Shown here: in pieces, positions 18,372 through 25,684 of the stretch
How positions within the stretch are numbered: the first letter of the stretch is position 1
Layout: every line of letters starts with the position of its first letter
NCBI GenBank assembly: GCA_029210015.1
Contig: JARGOE010000012.1
Location: 1-42,246 of the forward strand
Reading direction: 5' to 3'
From: Vicingaceae bacterium
GTDB taxonomy: Bacteria; Bacteroidota; Bacteroidia; Flavobacteriales_E; Vicingaceae
DNA length: 42,246 nucleotides
Notes under the pieces: model-generated
Told to the model about the DNA's origin: nothing
What the model saw: only the letters and a program-made list of their open reading frames with translations
The model's database searches: none
Program-made: the position numbers and the translations under genes

Positions 18372-19187
18372 CTAAAAATTAGAATTAGGAACGTATTCTT
18401 TTCCATCATCACTTGACAAATGATAATTTACTTCAAACTCTTTAAAGCATCTAACTTTAACACCATCTTTTTCTCCAGGTTCCCATGACAAGAGTTTTAG
18501 TAACCTCTCTGTTTCTGAAGTTGCTCCCCCCCCCAGACCATTTAGTAATTTGATATTAGTAATACGACCTGTAGGCTCTACTACAAATCTCAATTTAACG
18601 GTTCCTTTTAAATTTAGCTTCAATGTATTTTGTGGATATTTCAAATTTTTTCTTATAAATTGAGATATATTGTTTGTTTCCTTATCAAAGATAATTTTTG
18701 GTCTAACTTTTAATTGACTCTCATGATGAATAACCATCGATGTATCTTGTTCAGGAACATTAAATCTACTATCAGTATAGCCTCTTGATTTTACTATTCG
18801 TTTGTAATTTTTAATTGAAAATTTAATTTTTAATACACTATAAACAGTTGCCTTACCTCCTCTATATTTAGGTTTTTCAAATTGTAACATACTATATAAT
18901 CGTATAGCTTCTTCATCAATGTCAGGAGATATATGATTTCTTAAATGCAAACCACTTGTATTCCCTGTTTCTACATCTATGATAAAAGCCAATTCAACAG
19001 TACCTTCAACTTTTTTATATAATGATTTTTTAGGGTAAAATAATTCTTGTTGCAAAAAACGCTTTAACTCTAATTTACCCCCAACATTTTCAGCTGGTAT
19101 ATATTCACTAGGGTTGTCTATTTTATTAGACTGTGCACTTATTGAAATCGTCAATAAAAATAGTAGTATAACGCTAAATGTTTTCAT
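18372..19187 (-). CDS. Exported protein with two TonB C-terminal-like domains; contains a G9 tract
   Basis: A 271-residue exported protein (signal peptide about 1-18, ending ISAQ). It has two copies of a TonB_C-like fold: residues about 40-130 (FYPKKSLYKKVEGTVELAFI, then D) and about 170-255 (KYPQNTLKLNLKGTVKLRFV). Each shows the YP-x-x-(A/L)...G-T-V-x-(L/V)-x-F-x-(I/V) pattern. There is no N-terminal TonB membrane anchor or Pro-rich span, so it is a soluble periplasmic or cell-surface relative rather than a canonical energy transducer. A run of nine G (C9 at 18526-18534 on the plus strand) encodes LGGG before the last helix of the second domain. Gain or loss of one G would bring a stop codon after about 12-26 codons. 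It lies downstream of the divergent radical SAM gene's start and upstream of the PD40 gene. Confidence 0.8.
   Translation of the reverse strand: MKTFSVILLFLLTISISAQSNKIDNPSEYIPAENVGGKLELKRFLQQELFYPKKSLYKKVEGTVELAFIIDVETGNTSGLHLRNHISPDIDEEAIRLYSMLQFEKPKYRGGKATVYSVLKIKFSIKNYKRIVKSRGYTDSRFNVPEQDTSMVIHHESQLKVRPKIIFDKETNNISQFIRKNLKYPQNTLKLNLKGTVKLRFVVEPTGRITNIKLLNGLGGGATSETERLLKLLSWEPGEKDGVKVRCFKEFEVNYHLSSDDGKEYVPNSNF
18526..18534 (-). repeat. G9 homopolymer inside the TonB_C gene
   Basis: Nine consecutive C on the plus strand (G9 in the coding strand). In a genome this AT-rich a G9 run is rare and is a hot spot for slipped-strand errors. G8 or G10 both lead to early stop codons. Confidence 0.9.
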
Positions 19188-19232
19188 CTTGTAAAAGTAA
19201 TAAAGTTAGTGGAATTGGGTATTTTTATATTT

Positions 19233-20120
19233 ATGAGTTTCCCAATTCAATACGATGAACCTTTATATAGACCTCCAAGTGAGGCTAGGTCATTAATATT
19301 GCAGATTACATTGGGTTGTAGCTGGAACAAGTGTTCATTTTGTGAAATGTACACTAGTAAAAAATTTAAAGCTCGTAAAGAAGAAGAGGTCTTTAAAGAC
19401 ATTGAAAGTTTTATTCCTTACGCTGAACAAATTCGTAGAATATTTTTAGCTGATGGTGACCCATTGGTATTATCTACCGAAAGGTTATTAAGGATTTTAA
19501 CTAAACTAAAAAACACCTTTCCTAATTTACAACGAGTTTCAACTTATGCTTCACCAAGTAATTTATCAAGAAAAAGTTCTGAAGAGCTAAAACAATTGTT
19601 TGAAGCAGGTTTAACATTACTATATGTAGGTATAGAATCGGGCGACAGTGAAGTTTTAGAGTGCATACAAAAAGGCGAAACTTTTGAAACTACCATTGAA
19701 GGCTTAAACAAAAGTAAAGCGGTTGGGATGAATAGTTCAGTAATGATAATAAATGGTGTTGGCGGCAAAGAATTTACTGAGCAACATGCTATTAACTCTG
19801 CTAAAGTGCTAAACGAAACCCAACCTAAATATGCTAGTACTTTGGTATTAACTGCACATAAAGGATTAGCACACTATAAAAATAGATATAAAGGCACATT
19901 TATAGAGCTAACTCAACAGGAATTATTTACCGAAATGCATCTGTTTATACAAAACTTAGAATTAGAAGAAACCATTTTTAGAAGCGATCATGCTTCTAAT
20001 AACTTAGTTTTAAAAGGAATTTTAGGTAAAGATAAAGAGCGTTTTTTAAGCCAAATACAACAAGCTATTAGTTCTCCAGAAGCAGCTAACTTAAGAAGTA
20101 ACTTTTTGAGAGGATTTTAA
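19233..20120 (+). CDS. Radical SAM protein with CX4CX2C cluster motif
   Basis: A 295-residue radical SAM enzyme from ATG 19233. The iron-sulfur cysteines are in TLGCSWNKCSFCEMY, spaced CX4CX2C (C29, C34, C37) rather than the common CX3CX2C. This spacing is typical of the GCSxNxCxFCxMY subfamily. Later motifs fit a SAM barrel: FLADGDPLVLST (the GGE-like element) and LLYVGIESGDSEVL. No extra C-terminal cluster cysteines are evident, and no substrate can be assigned. An in-frame GTG at 19209 would add MELGIFIF, but that stretch includes a hydrophobic run without family similarity, so the ATG is preferred. A 39-codon membrane-protein ORF starts three bases after its stop. Confidence 0.85.
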   Translation: MSFPIQYDEPLYRPPSEARSLILQITLGCSWNKCSFCEMYTSKKFKARKEEEVFKDIESFIPYAEQIRRIFLADGDPLVLSTERLLRILTKLKNTFPNLQRVSTYASPSNLSRKSSEELKQLFEAGLTLLYVGIESGDSEVLECIQKGETFETTIEGLNKSKAVGMNSSVMIINGVGGKEFTEQHAINSAKVLNETQPKYASTLVLTAHKGLAHYKNRYKGTFIELTQQELFTEMHLFIQNLELEETIFRSDHASNNLVLKGILGKDKERFLSQIQQAISSPEAANLRSNFLRGF

Positions 20121-20123
20121 TTA

Positions 20124-20243
20124 ATGGTAAAAGAACGCTACAAAATAAAAAGACACGAATGGATTGTTATTCTTAAAATGATACTATACATTTTTTTATT
20201 TTCCGCATTAATTGGAGCAATTTCTTTCATTCTAGTAAAATAG
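20124..20243 (+). CDS. Predicted 39-residue single-pass membrane protein
   Basis: An ATG begins three bases after the radical SAM stop and opens a 39-codon frame. The N-terminal half is strongly basic (MVKERYKIKRHEWIV) and is followed by one hydrophobic helix (MILYIFLFSALIGAISFILV) ending in K. The charge pattern fits an N-in single-pass helix. Close spacing suggests cotranscription with the radical SAM gene. Nothing in the sequence names a function, and a chance ORF is possible. Confidence 0.5.
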   Translation: MVKERYKIKRHEWIVILKMILYIFLFSALIGAISFILVK

Positions 20244-20297
20244 CTTCTCTTAAAATACCTTGAACATAAAAATTTAGATTATTCGTAATTTGGTAAA

Positions 20298-20801
20298 GTG
20301 ATTAAACTTATCTTAAATAATAGCGAATTAAAGATATTAAATGAGACCTTAAAAGATTATAAAAAATCTCATCAGATAAAATTTATTGTAACAATAGTAT
20401 ACTTTGATAATGAAAAAGTTGCAATAGAAGTATATCATTTAATTAAAAATAGGTTAGAAAAAGATGGGTATTATAGTGTTTCTGAACTTAACCCGTTTGG
20501 AAAATCTTGCAAAGACATTATTGCTAAATTTCATATTGCGATAGATGCTGGTAAAAAGGAAAATCGTTATAACTATTCCATTAAAAAAGGTTTTTTATTC
20601 CTTGCAATCTCAATAATTTCTTTTGCAATTGTAACACTGAGGTTAATAGATAATCATTACGGGATAGGATTTAATTCTTTTTTCCACATGCCAATTATTT
20701 TAAATGGAACTATTTCTTCTATTTTGGGAGTTGCATTCTTAATCGGTTCAATATTAAATTTCAAAAACTCCAAAAGACCAATTCCTCAAAAAAAACATTG
20801 A
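20298..20801 (+). CDS. Hypothetical membrane protein
   Basis: A 167-residue protein, with GTG as the longest start. Residues 1 to about 95 are soluble, mixed alpha/beta, with many Lys. Two membrane helices follow: about 98-117 (GFLFLAISIISFAIVTL) and about 130-155 (ILNGTISSILGVAFLIGSIL). A short basic tail ends NSKRPIPQKKH. It resembles no family I can name. It follows the 39-residue ORF by 54 bases and precedes another small unknown gene by 29 bases, so these may form a small local unit after the radical SAM gene. Confidence 0.6.
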   Translation: MIKLILNNSELKILNETLKDYKKSHQIKFIVTIVYFDNEKVAIEVYHLIKNRLEKDGYYSVSELNPFGKSCKDIIAKFHIAIDAGKKENRYNYSIKKGFLFLAISIISFAIVTLRLIDNHYGIGFNSFFHMPIILNGTISSILGVAFLIGSILNFKNSKRPIPQKKH

Positions 20802-20830
20802 ATTTTTAGATTATTGGTTACTTTAGGAGA

Positions 20831-21079
20831 ATGGAATTTAAAAACACAAAACATCGATTATTAGCCGTAAAACTAACTGAAGAGTTATTTAGCGAGAAAA
20901 TTAGTCTTGATAAATATTTAGTGGAATTTCCAGAGGATAATGATGACGAAGATCTTATTGAGTTGTATGCTCTTATTGAGCAAGAACCTCCTGTTGCAGC
21001 ATTTGGTGGAGAAAGCAAACTCAAACAACACAGTAATATGAATAGGATAAGTGAATTGCTACAATCCTTAAGAGGTTAA
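20831..21079 (+). CDS. Small acidic hypothetical protein
   Basis: An 82-residue protein with an acidic centre (FPEDNDDEDLIELYALIEQE) and a basic end (ISELLQSLRG). No signal peptide or membrane segment is visible, and I do not recognise a family. The ATG is preceded by TTTAGGAGA, a fair Shine-Dalgarno-like match that is unusual in this phylum and supports the start. The opposite strand has a 68-codon frame with no such support. It stands 84 bases before tRNA-Met, which is on the other strand. Confidence 0.55.
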   Translation: MEFKNTKHRLLAVKLTEELFSEKISLDKYLVEFPEDNDDEDLIELYALIEQEPPVAAFGGESKLKQHSNMNRISELLQSLRG

Positions 21080-21120
21080 ACCATATAAAAAGATCAATTA
21101 CTTCACGCTTAACTTAATCG

Positions 21121-21152
21121 AAAAAAAAAGCAACTACTAAATGTAGCTGCTT
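21121..21152 (-). terminator. Terminator for tRNA-Met
   Basis: On the minus strand a 10-bp stem AAGCAGCTAC / GTAGTTGCTT (one G-T pair) with a 5-base loop is followed by T9 at 21129-21121. It lies 11 bases beyond the tRNA 3' end. Confidence 0.9.
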
Positions 21153-21162
21153 GATTTAACTG

Positions 21163-21236
21163 TAGCGAGATCGGGATTTGAACCCGAGACCTCTGGGTTA
21201 TGAATCCAGTGCTCTAACCAACTGAGCTACCTCGCC
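21163..21236 (-). tRNA. tRNA-Met (CAT), probably elongator
   Basis: A complete 74-base cloverleaf. The acceptor stem GGCGAGG/TCTCGCT has G-T pairs at 1-72 and 7-66. The D arm is GCTC...GAGC. The anticodon loop TTCATAA has anticodon CAT, and the T arm is TCGGG-TTCAAAT-CCCGA; position 73 is A. CCA is not encoded. Position 31-39 is an A-C mismatch closing the anticodon stem. The lack of three G-C pairs at the base of the anticodon stem argues against initiator tRNA. A lysidine-modified tRNA-Ile(CAT) cannot be fully excluded by eye. A strong terminator follows. Confidence 0.95.
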
Positions 21237-21370
21237 AAAATGAGTTTGCAAATATAGTAGTTTTGTGGTTTTAACAATAAAATGATAGTATATTTTTTTA
21301 TTTAAGATTTTAGAGTAAACTAAATTCATTTTTTTTCCTATATTGCAACAAGTGATAAGCATGTGATACT

Positions 21371-21754
21371 ATGAGCGATAAAGTAAAGTACGAGCTAGAA
21401 TTTGTTATAAAATCTTCATCAAGATTATTATTTAATTATTTAGCTACACCAAGTGGTTTAAGCCAATGGTTTGCAGAAAATGTAAATTCTAGAGGAGAAA
21501 TTTTTACTTTTATTTGGGATGGTAGTGAAGAAGAAGCTAAGCTAATCTCTAAAAAAGCTAACCAGTTTATTAAATTTAAATGGTTAGCAGATGAAGATGA
21601 TGAATCTTATTTTGAATTTAAAATTCAAATTGATGACATCACTAAAGATTTATCATTAATCATTACTGATTTTGCTGAAGAGGACGAACTAGAAGAAGCA
21701 AAATTACTTTGGGAAAGCCAAGTTGAGGATTTACACTCAATATTAGGAGGTTAG
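21371..21754 (+). CDS. START-like (SRPBCC/AHSA1-type) domain protein
   Basis: A 127-residue single-domain protein of the helix-grip fold. The N-terminal strand-helix KYELEFVIKSSSRLLFNYLA is followed by TPSGLSQWFAENV. This is the P-x-x-L-x-x-W-(F/W) turn that defines SRPBCC/AHSA1-like domains. The C-terminal long helix (EEDELEEAKLLWESQVEDLH) closes the cavity. Such proteins bind hydrophobic ligands or act as co-chaperones. The acidic START-like subfamily is common in Bacteroidota with no known role. It is convergent with the DUF4294 gene, and the last four bases overlap. Confidence 0.82.
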   Translation: MSDKVKYELEFVIKSSSRLLFNYLATPSGLSQWFAENVNSRGEIFTFIWDGSEEEAKLISKKANQFIKFKWLADEDDESYFEFKIQIDDITKDLSLIITDFAEEDELEEAKLLWESQVEDLHSILGG

Positions 21755-22512
21755 TAAAATATACTCCCTTCTGCTATTAACGATTGTACAACTCTCTCAA
21801 TCATTTCATCTTCTTCACTATTCTTAGGATCAAATCGTTGTTTTAAATCCGCACCATAAAACTTACCAATACCTTGGTATGTCCATGCTTTAAATCCACC
21901 ACGCATCTCTTTAATAATCTCATAAGTACTTTGCCCTGTTTCTCTATCAATTAGCTTAATTAAAACTCTACCTGATGTTTTAGACATTGTTTTTATTACA
22001 TCTTCAAACTCTTCTTTTAAAGCTTTTTCACGCTTTTTCATTATTTTTCTTCTCTTACTATTAGATTTAACTCCTTGCAATTGTTTTTCGTACATATTTA
22101 ATTTGTCTGCAGCAACCTTTGCATATGGATACACCTTTTTCACATGATATCTTAACTTCCTAAAAAGTTTATCTTTTGCAGGAATACCATAAGGTTTTAA
22201 ATCTACAACAGCAAAAGTTTGCATATTATAGATATAACTAGTGTCGCCATCTATAACTAACATTTCCATCACCGCCCCTTGACTAGTCGTATCCGAATAC
22301 GTCTCAAGATTAGAATCATCATTAAAAACGTTTTTATTATAGTTATAAGTAATAATAGAATCACGAGTGTTTTGACTAGCATTACTTACATAATGAAAAA
22401 TAGAATCCATGAGATTTCTTGCATCTCTTTTCTTCATTGTTTTTTGAGCATTTATTGTTGGTATAGCTAAAGCTATAACTAACATAAACAATAGGTATCT
22501 TTTTAATTTCAA
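21751..22512 (-). CDS. DUF4294 domain protein, exported
   Basis: A 253-residue exported protein with a signal peptide from a TTG start (MKLKRYLLFMLVIALAIPTI, then NAQ). The next ATG, at codon 10, would remove the basic n-region, so TTG 22512 is preferred. The conserved DUF4294 core runs from about residue 85: MLVIDGDTSYIYNMQTFAVV, then RKLRYHVKKVYPYAKVAADK, then a long charged helix and MRGGFKAWTYQGIGKFYGAD near the end. The family is restricted largely to Bacteroidota and of unknown function. It is divergent from the TIGR02757 gene; only 42 bases separate the two TTG starts, so their promoters overlap. Confidence 0.85.
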   Translation of the reverse strand: MKLKRYLLFMLVIALAIPTINAQKTMKKRDARNLMDSIFHYVSNASQNTRDSIITYNYNKNVFNDDSNLETYSDTTSQGAVMEMLVIDGDTSYIYNMQTFAVVDLKPYGIPAKDKLFRKLRYHVKKVYPYAKVAADKLNMYEKQLQGVKSNSKRRKIMKKREKALKEEFEDVIKTMSKTSGRVLIKLIDRETGQSTYEIIKEMRGGFKAWTYQGIGKFYGADLKQRFDPKNSEEDEMIERVVQSLIAEGSIFY

Positions 22513-22554
22513 AGCGATTAATTTTTGTTAAAGTTAAATATTTACTTTTAATGC

Positions 22555-23313
22555 TTGCTTAACAGACAAGAAATATACCAACTATTAGAAGAAAAATATG
22601 ATTTATTTAACCGTAAATCTTTTATTGAATCTGATCCTATTTCTATTCCTCATTTATTTACTAAAAAGCAAGACATTGAAATTGCAGGATTTTTAGCGGC
22701 AACAATAGCATGGGGACAACGAAAAACAATAATTAACAATGCAAATAAGTTGGTTAAGTTAATGGACAACAGCCCTTATGATTTTGTAACTCAACATCAA
22801 CCCAAAGATTTAGAACGTTTTATTGATTTTAAACACAGAACTTTTAATAGTATTGATATTAGCTACTTTATTACTTCTCTAAAAAACATTTACACTAATC
22901 ATAATAGTTTAGAATCAGTGTTTTCAAATAATGAGAATATGCAAACAAATATCTCTCATTTTAAACAAGTATTTTTTGAAATTGAGCATCCAAAAAGGAC
23001 TACTAAACATGTTTCAGACCCATTAAAAAACTCTGCTGCAAAACGTATAAATATGTTTTTGCGCTGGATGGTTAGACAAGATAACAAAGGTGTAGATTTT
23101 GGCATTTGGAAAAGCATTAATCAAAAAAACTTAATGTGCCCACTAGATGTTCATAGTGGAAATGTGGCGCGTAAATTAGGTTTACTCACTAGAAAACAAA
23201 ACGATTGGAAAGCTACTGAAGAATTAACGATTAACCTTCGTAAATTTGACAAAGAAGACCCTATTAAATATGACTTTAGTTTATTTGGCTTAGGTGTATT
23301 TGAAAAATTTTAA
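22555..23313 (+). CDS. TIGR02757 family protein
   Basis: A 252-residue protein of the TIGR02757/DUF2400 family. Recognisable features are IAGFLAATIAWGQRKTIIN early, FKHRTFNSIDISYFITSL in the middle, and KRINMFLRWMVRQDNKGVDF plus CPLDVHSGNVARKLGLL near the end. The helical architecture and the LDVHSGNVARKLGLL segment suggest a distant link to helix-hairpin-helix DNA glycosylases, but this is weak inference. A stop two codons upstream leaves TTG 22555 as the only likely start. The DUF985 cupin gene begins four bases after its stop, so the two form an operon. Confidence 0.85.
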   Translation: MLNRQEIYQLLEEKYDLFNRKSFIESDPISIPHLFTKKQDIEIAGFLAATIAWGQRKTIINNANKLVKLMDNSPYDFVTQHQPKDLERFIDFKHRTFNSIDISYFITSLKNIYTNHNSLESVFSNNENMQTNISHFKQVFFEIEHPKRTTKHVSDPLKNSAAKRINMFLRWMVRQDNKGVDFGIWKSINQKNLMCPLDVHSGNVARKLGLLTRKQNDWKATEELTINLRKFDKEDPIKYDFSLFGLGVFEKF

Positions 23314-23317
23314 TAAG

Positions 23318-23815
23318 ATGAATTATCAAGATCTTGTAACAAAACTTAATATGCTACCTCATCCTGAAGGTGGTTATTATAAAGAGGAATACAGAAGTAA
23401 AGGAATTATACCCAACAAATCATTACCAAAATTTGATGGAGACAGAAGCTACTGTACTAGCATTTATTTCTTGTTGACTTCTGAAAATTTTTCTGGATTT
23501 CATAAAATTAAACAGGATGAAATTTGGCACTTTTATAGTGGTTCTCCTTTGGCTGTTCATGTTATTGATCTAGATGGAAACTACATGAAGCATTTAATTG
23601 GAATGGATATAGAAAATGGATATTTACCTCAATTAACAGTCCCTGCGAATTGCTGGTTTGCATCTAGTGTAGAAAGCAACAATGGCTATTCTTTTGTTGG
23701 TTGTACTGTTGCTCCTGGATTTGATTTTAATGATTTTGAATTAGCAAAAAGAGATGAGCTAACTAACATCTATCCAAAACACAAAGAAATAATCAAAGCC
23801 CTAACAAGAGGCTAA
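23318..23815 (+). CDS. DUF985 (cupin_5) family protein
   Basis: A 165-residue single-domain cupin of the DUF985 type. Diagnostic stretches are LNMLPHPEGGYYKEEYRS at the N-terminus and IYFLLTSENFSGFHKIKQDE, then IWHFYSGSPL, with histidines suitable for metal binding. Later come VPANCWFASSV and GYSFVGCTVAPGFDFNDFEL. This start (ATG 23318) is chosen because the longer GTG frame from 23294 overlaps TIGR02757 and adds MYLKNFNK with no family match. Members fold like sugar-binding or metal-dependent cupins, but the substrate is not known. Its stop overlaps the convergent ABC-F stop (CTAA shared). Confidence 0.88.
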   Translation: MNYQDLVTKLNMLPHPEGGYYKEEYRSKGIIPNKSLPKFDGDRSYCTSIYFLLTSENFSGFHKIKQDEIWHFYSGSPLAVHVIDLDGNYMKHLIGMDIENGYLPQLTVPANCWFASSVESNNGYSFVGCTVAPGFDFNDFELAKRDELTNIYPKHKEIIKALTRG

Positions 23816-25683
23816 ACAAATTCAGACAAGGCTAACCATCTATCAGATTTCTCATCTAACTCAGTACTTACTTGACCTAACTCATCTGTAATTTTCATAA
23901 TCTCCTCATGGTTACTTGTGTTTTCTACCAATAAATTATTAAGCTCTACTTTTTTAGATTCTAACAAAGGAATATCTTTTTCCAATTGCTCAAACTCTAC
24001 CTTCTCTTTGTAAGATAGCTTTGTTTTACTTTGTGAAGGAACAACAACTTCTTCAACATTTTTTTTAACAGGTTGATTAGTGACTTTTATCTCTTTAGTT
24101 GGATTATTTTTTAATGCCAACCTATAATCATTGTACTTACCAATAAAATCTTTCACTTTTCCTTCACCTTCAAATACAAATAAATGATCAACTAACTTAT
24201 CCATAAAGTATCTGTCATGACTCACTATCATTAAACAACCTGGAAAATCCATTAAAAACTCTTCTAATACATTTAATGTTATAATATCTAAATCATTGGT
24301 AGGTTCATCTAAAATTAAGAAATTAGGGTTTTTCATTAAGATGGTTAATAGATACAGTCTTCGTTTCTCTCCTCCACTTAACTTTTCAACCAAGTTATAG
24401 TGCATGTGCTTAGGAAATAAAAAACGCTCTAATAACTGAGATGCTGTAATCTTTTTACCTTTAGTTAATGGAATAACCTCTGCAATATCTTTAATGGTTT
24501 CTATAACCTTTTTATCATCTTTTAATTTCATTCCGCTTTGAGTGTAATACCCAAAAACAACTGTTTCTCCCTGCACAACTTTACCACCATCAAGGTTTTG
24601 TTTGCCTAATATTATGTCTAAAAAAGTGGTCTTTCCAACTCCATTCTTTCCAACTATCCCTACTCTTTCTTTCTTCTTAAAAATGTAATTAAAATCATCT
24701 AAAATTTTTAAATCCCCAAACGATTTTCGAGCATGATGAATTTCTAAAATCTTACTCCCCAACCTACTCATATTAATCTCTATATCAACCTTACTATTAT
24801 CCTTTTTTTGATGAGCAATTTCTTTGGTTTGATAAAAAGCACCTTCTCTTGATTTAGCTTTAGTACCACGAGCTTTGGGTTGTCTTCTCATCCATTCCAA
24901 CTCCTTACGAAATAAGTTTTGTGCCTTGCTAACGTTAGCCTCAAAAACTTCTTCTCTTTCTTGCTTTTTTTCTAAAAAGTAACTATAATTCCCTTTGTAT
25001 TTATATAAAGTTTGATCATCTAACTCTATAATTTCATTACAAACACGTTCTAAAAAATATCTGTCGTGAGTTACCATTAAAAGCGTAACATTCTCTTTTG
25101 CTAAATGATTTTCTAACCATTCAATCATTTCAACATCTAAATGATTGGTAGGTTCATCTAAGATAATAAAATCAGGCTCTTCAATTAAAACTTGAGCTAA
25201 TGCTATACGTTTTTGCTGACCCCCAGATAATTCACCGACATTTTGATCTAGGTCATGAATATTTAATTGACCTAATATTTGCTTAATCTTTGTTTCATAA
25301 TTCCAAGCATCTAAAGCATCCATTTTATCAAACGCTTGCTGCATAACTTCTGAATCATCAGGATTTTTAACTGCCTTTTCGTAAGCTAAAATTGCTTGTA
25401 TTTGTTCTGATTTGGAATTAAAAACTACTTCAGAAATAGATGATCCTTTAGGAAATATAGGAGCCTGTTTTAAAAAACCTGTTTTTATTCCTTTTCGAAA
25501 TACAACGTTACCAGAATCGTAACCTTCTGTTCCAAAAAGAATTTTGAGAAAAGTAGATTTACCTGTACCATTCTTAGCAATAAAAGCAACTTTTTGTCCT
25601 TGGTCTATACCAAAAGTAATGTTCTCAAATAATACTCTTACACCAAAAGATTTTGTAAGGTTTTCTACAGATAAATAATTCAT
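23812..25683 (-). CDS. ABC-F family ATPase, Uup-like
   Basis: A 623-residue soluble ABC-F protein from ATG 25683. The first ABC domain has Walker A AKNGTGKST (residues 36-44), signature LSGGQQKRIALAQ and Walker B FIILDEPTNHLD. The second has GKNGVGKTT, LSGGEKRRLYLL and FLILDEPTNDLD. An inter-domain linker with MRRQPKARGTKAKSR joins them. A C-terminal extension of about 85 residues is coiled-coil (KVEFEQLEKDIPLLESKKVE), which is typical of Uup. Such proteins act on the ribosome or on DNA rather than in transport. A longer in-frame start at 25701 overlaps the upstream phosphatase gene and was rejected. One base separates its ATG from that stop codon, so the two genes are one operon. Confidence 0.93.
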   Translation of the reverse strand: MNYLSVENLTKSFGVRVLFENITFGIDQGQKVAFIAKNGTGKSTFLKILFGTEGYDSGNVVFRKGIKTGFLKQAPIFPKGSSISEVVFNSKSEQIQAILAYEKAVKNPDDSEVMQQAFDKMDALDAWNYETKIKQILGQLNIHDLDQNVGELSGGQQKRIALAQVLIEEPDFIILDEPTNHLDVEMIEWLENHLAKENVTLLMVTHDRYFLERVCNEIIELDDQTLYKYKGNYSYFLEKKQEREEVFEANVSKAQNLFRKELEWMRRQPKARGTKAKSREGAFYQTKEIAHQKKDNSKVDIEINMSRLGSKILEIHHARKSFGDLKILDDFNYIFKKKERVGIVGKNGVGKTTFLDIILGKQNLDGGKVVQGETVVFGYYTQSGMKLKDDKKVIETIKDIAEVIPLTKGKKITASQLLERFLFPKHMHYNLVEKLSGGEKRRLYLLTILMKNPNFLILDEPTNDLDIITLNVLEEFLMDFPGCLMIVSHDRYFMDKLVDHLFVFEGEGKVKDFIGKYNDYRLALKNNPTKEIKVTNQPVKKNVEEVVVPSQSKTKLSYKEKVEFEQLEKDIPLLESKKVELNNLLVENTSNHEEIMKITDELGQVSTELDEKSDRWLALSEFV

Positions 25684-25684
25684 A

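Noticed and set aside
19209-19232. GTG extension of the radical SAM protein
   Set aside because: The added MELGIFIF has no family similarity; ATG 19233 starts with the conserved SFPIQYDEP-type region.
20818-21024. Minus-strand ORF opposite the acidic 82-residue gene
   Set aside because: Its serine-rich translation looks like antisense and it lacks a start context; the plus-strand gene has a Shine-Dalgarno-like site.
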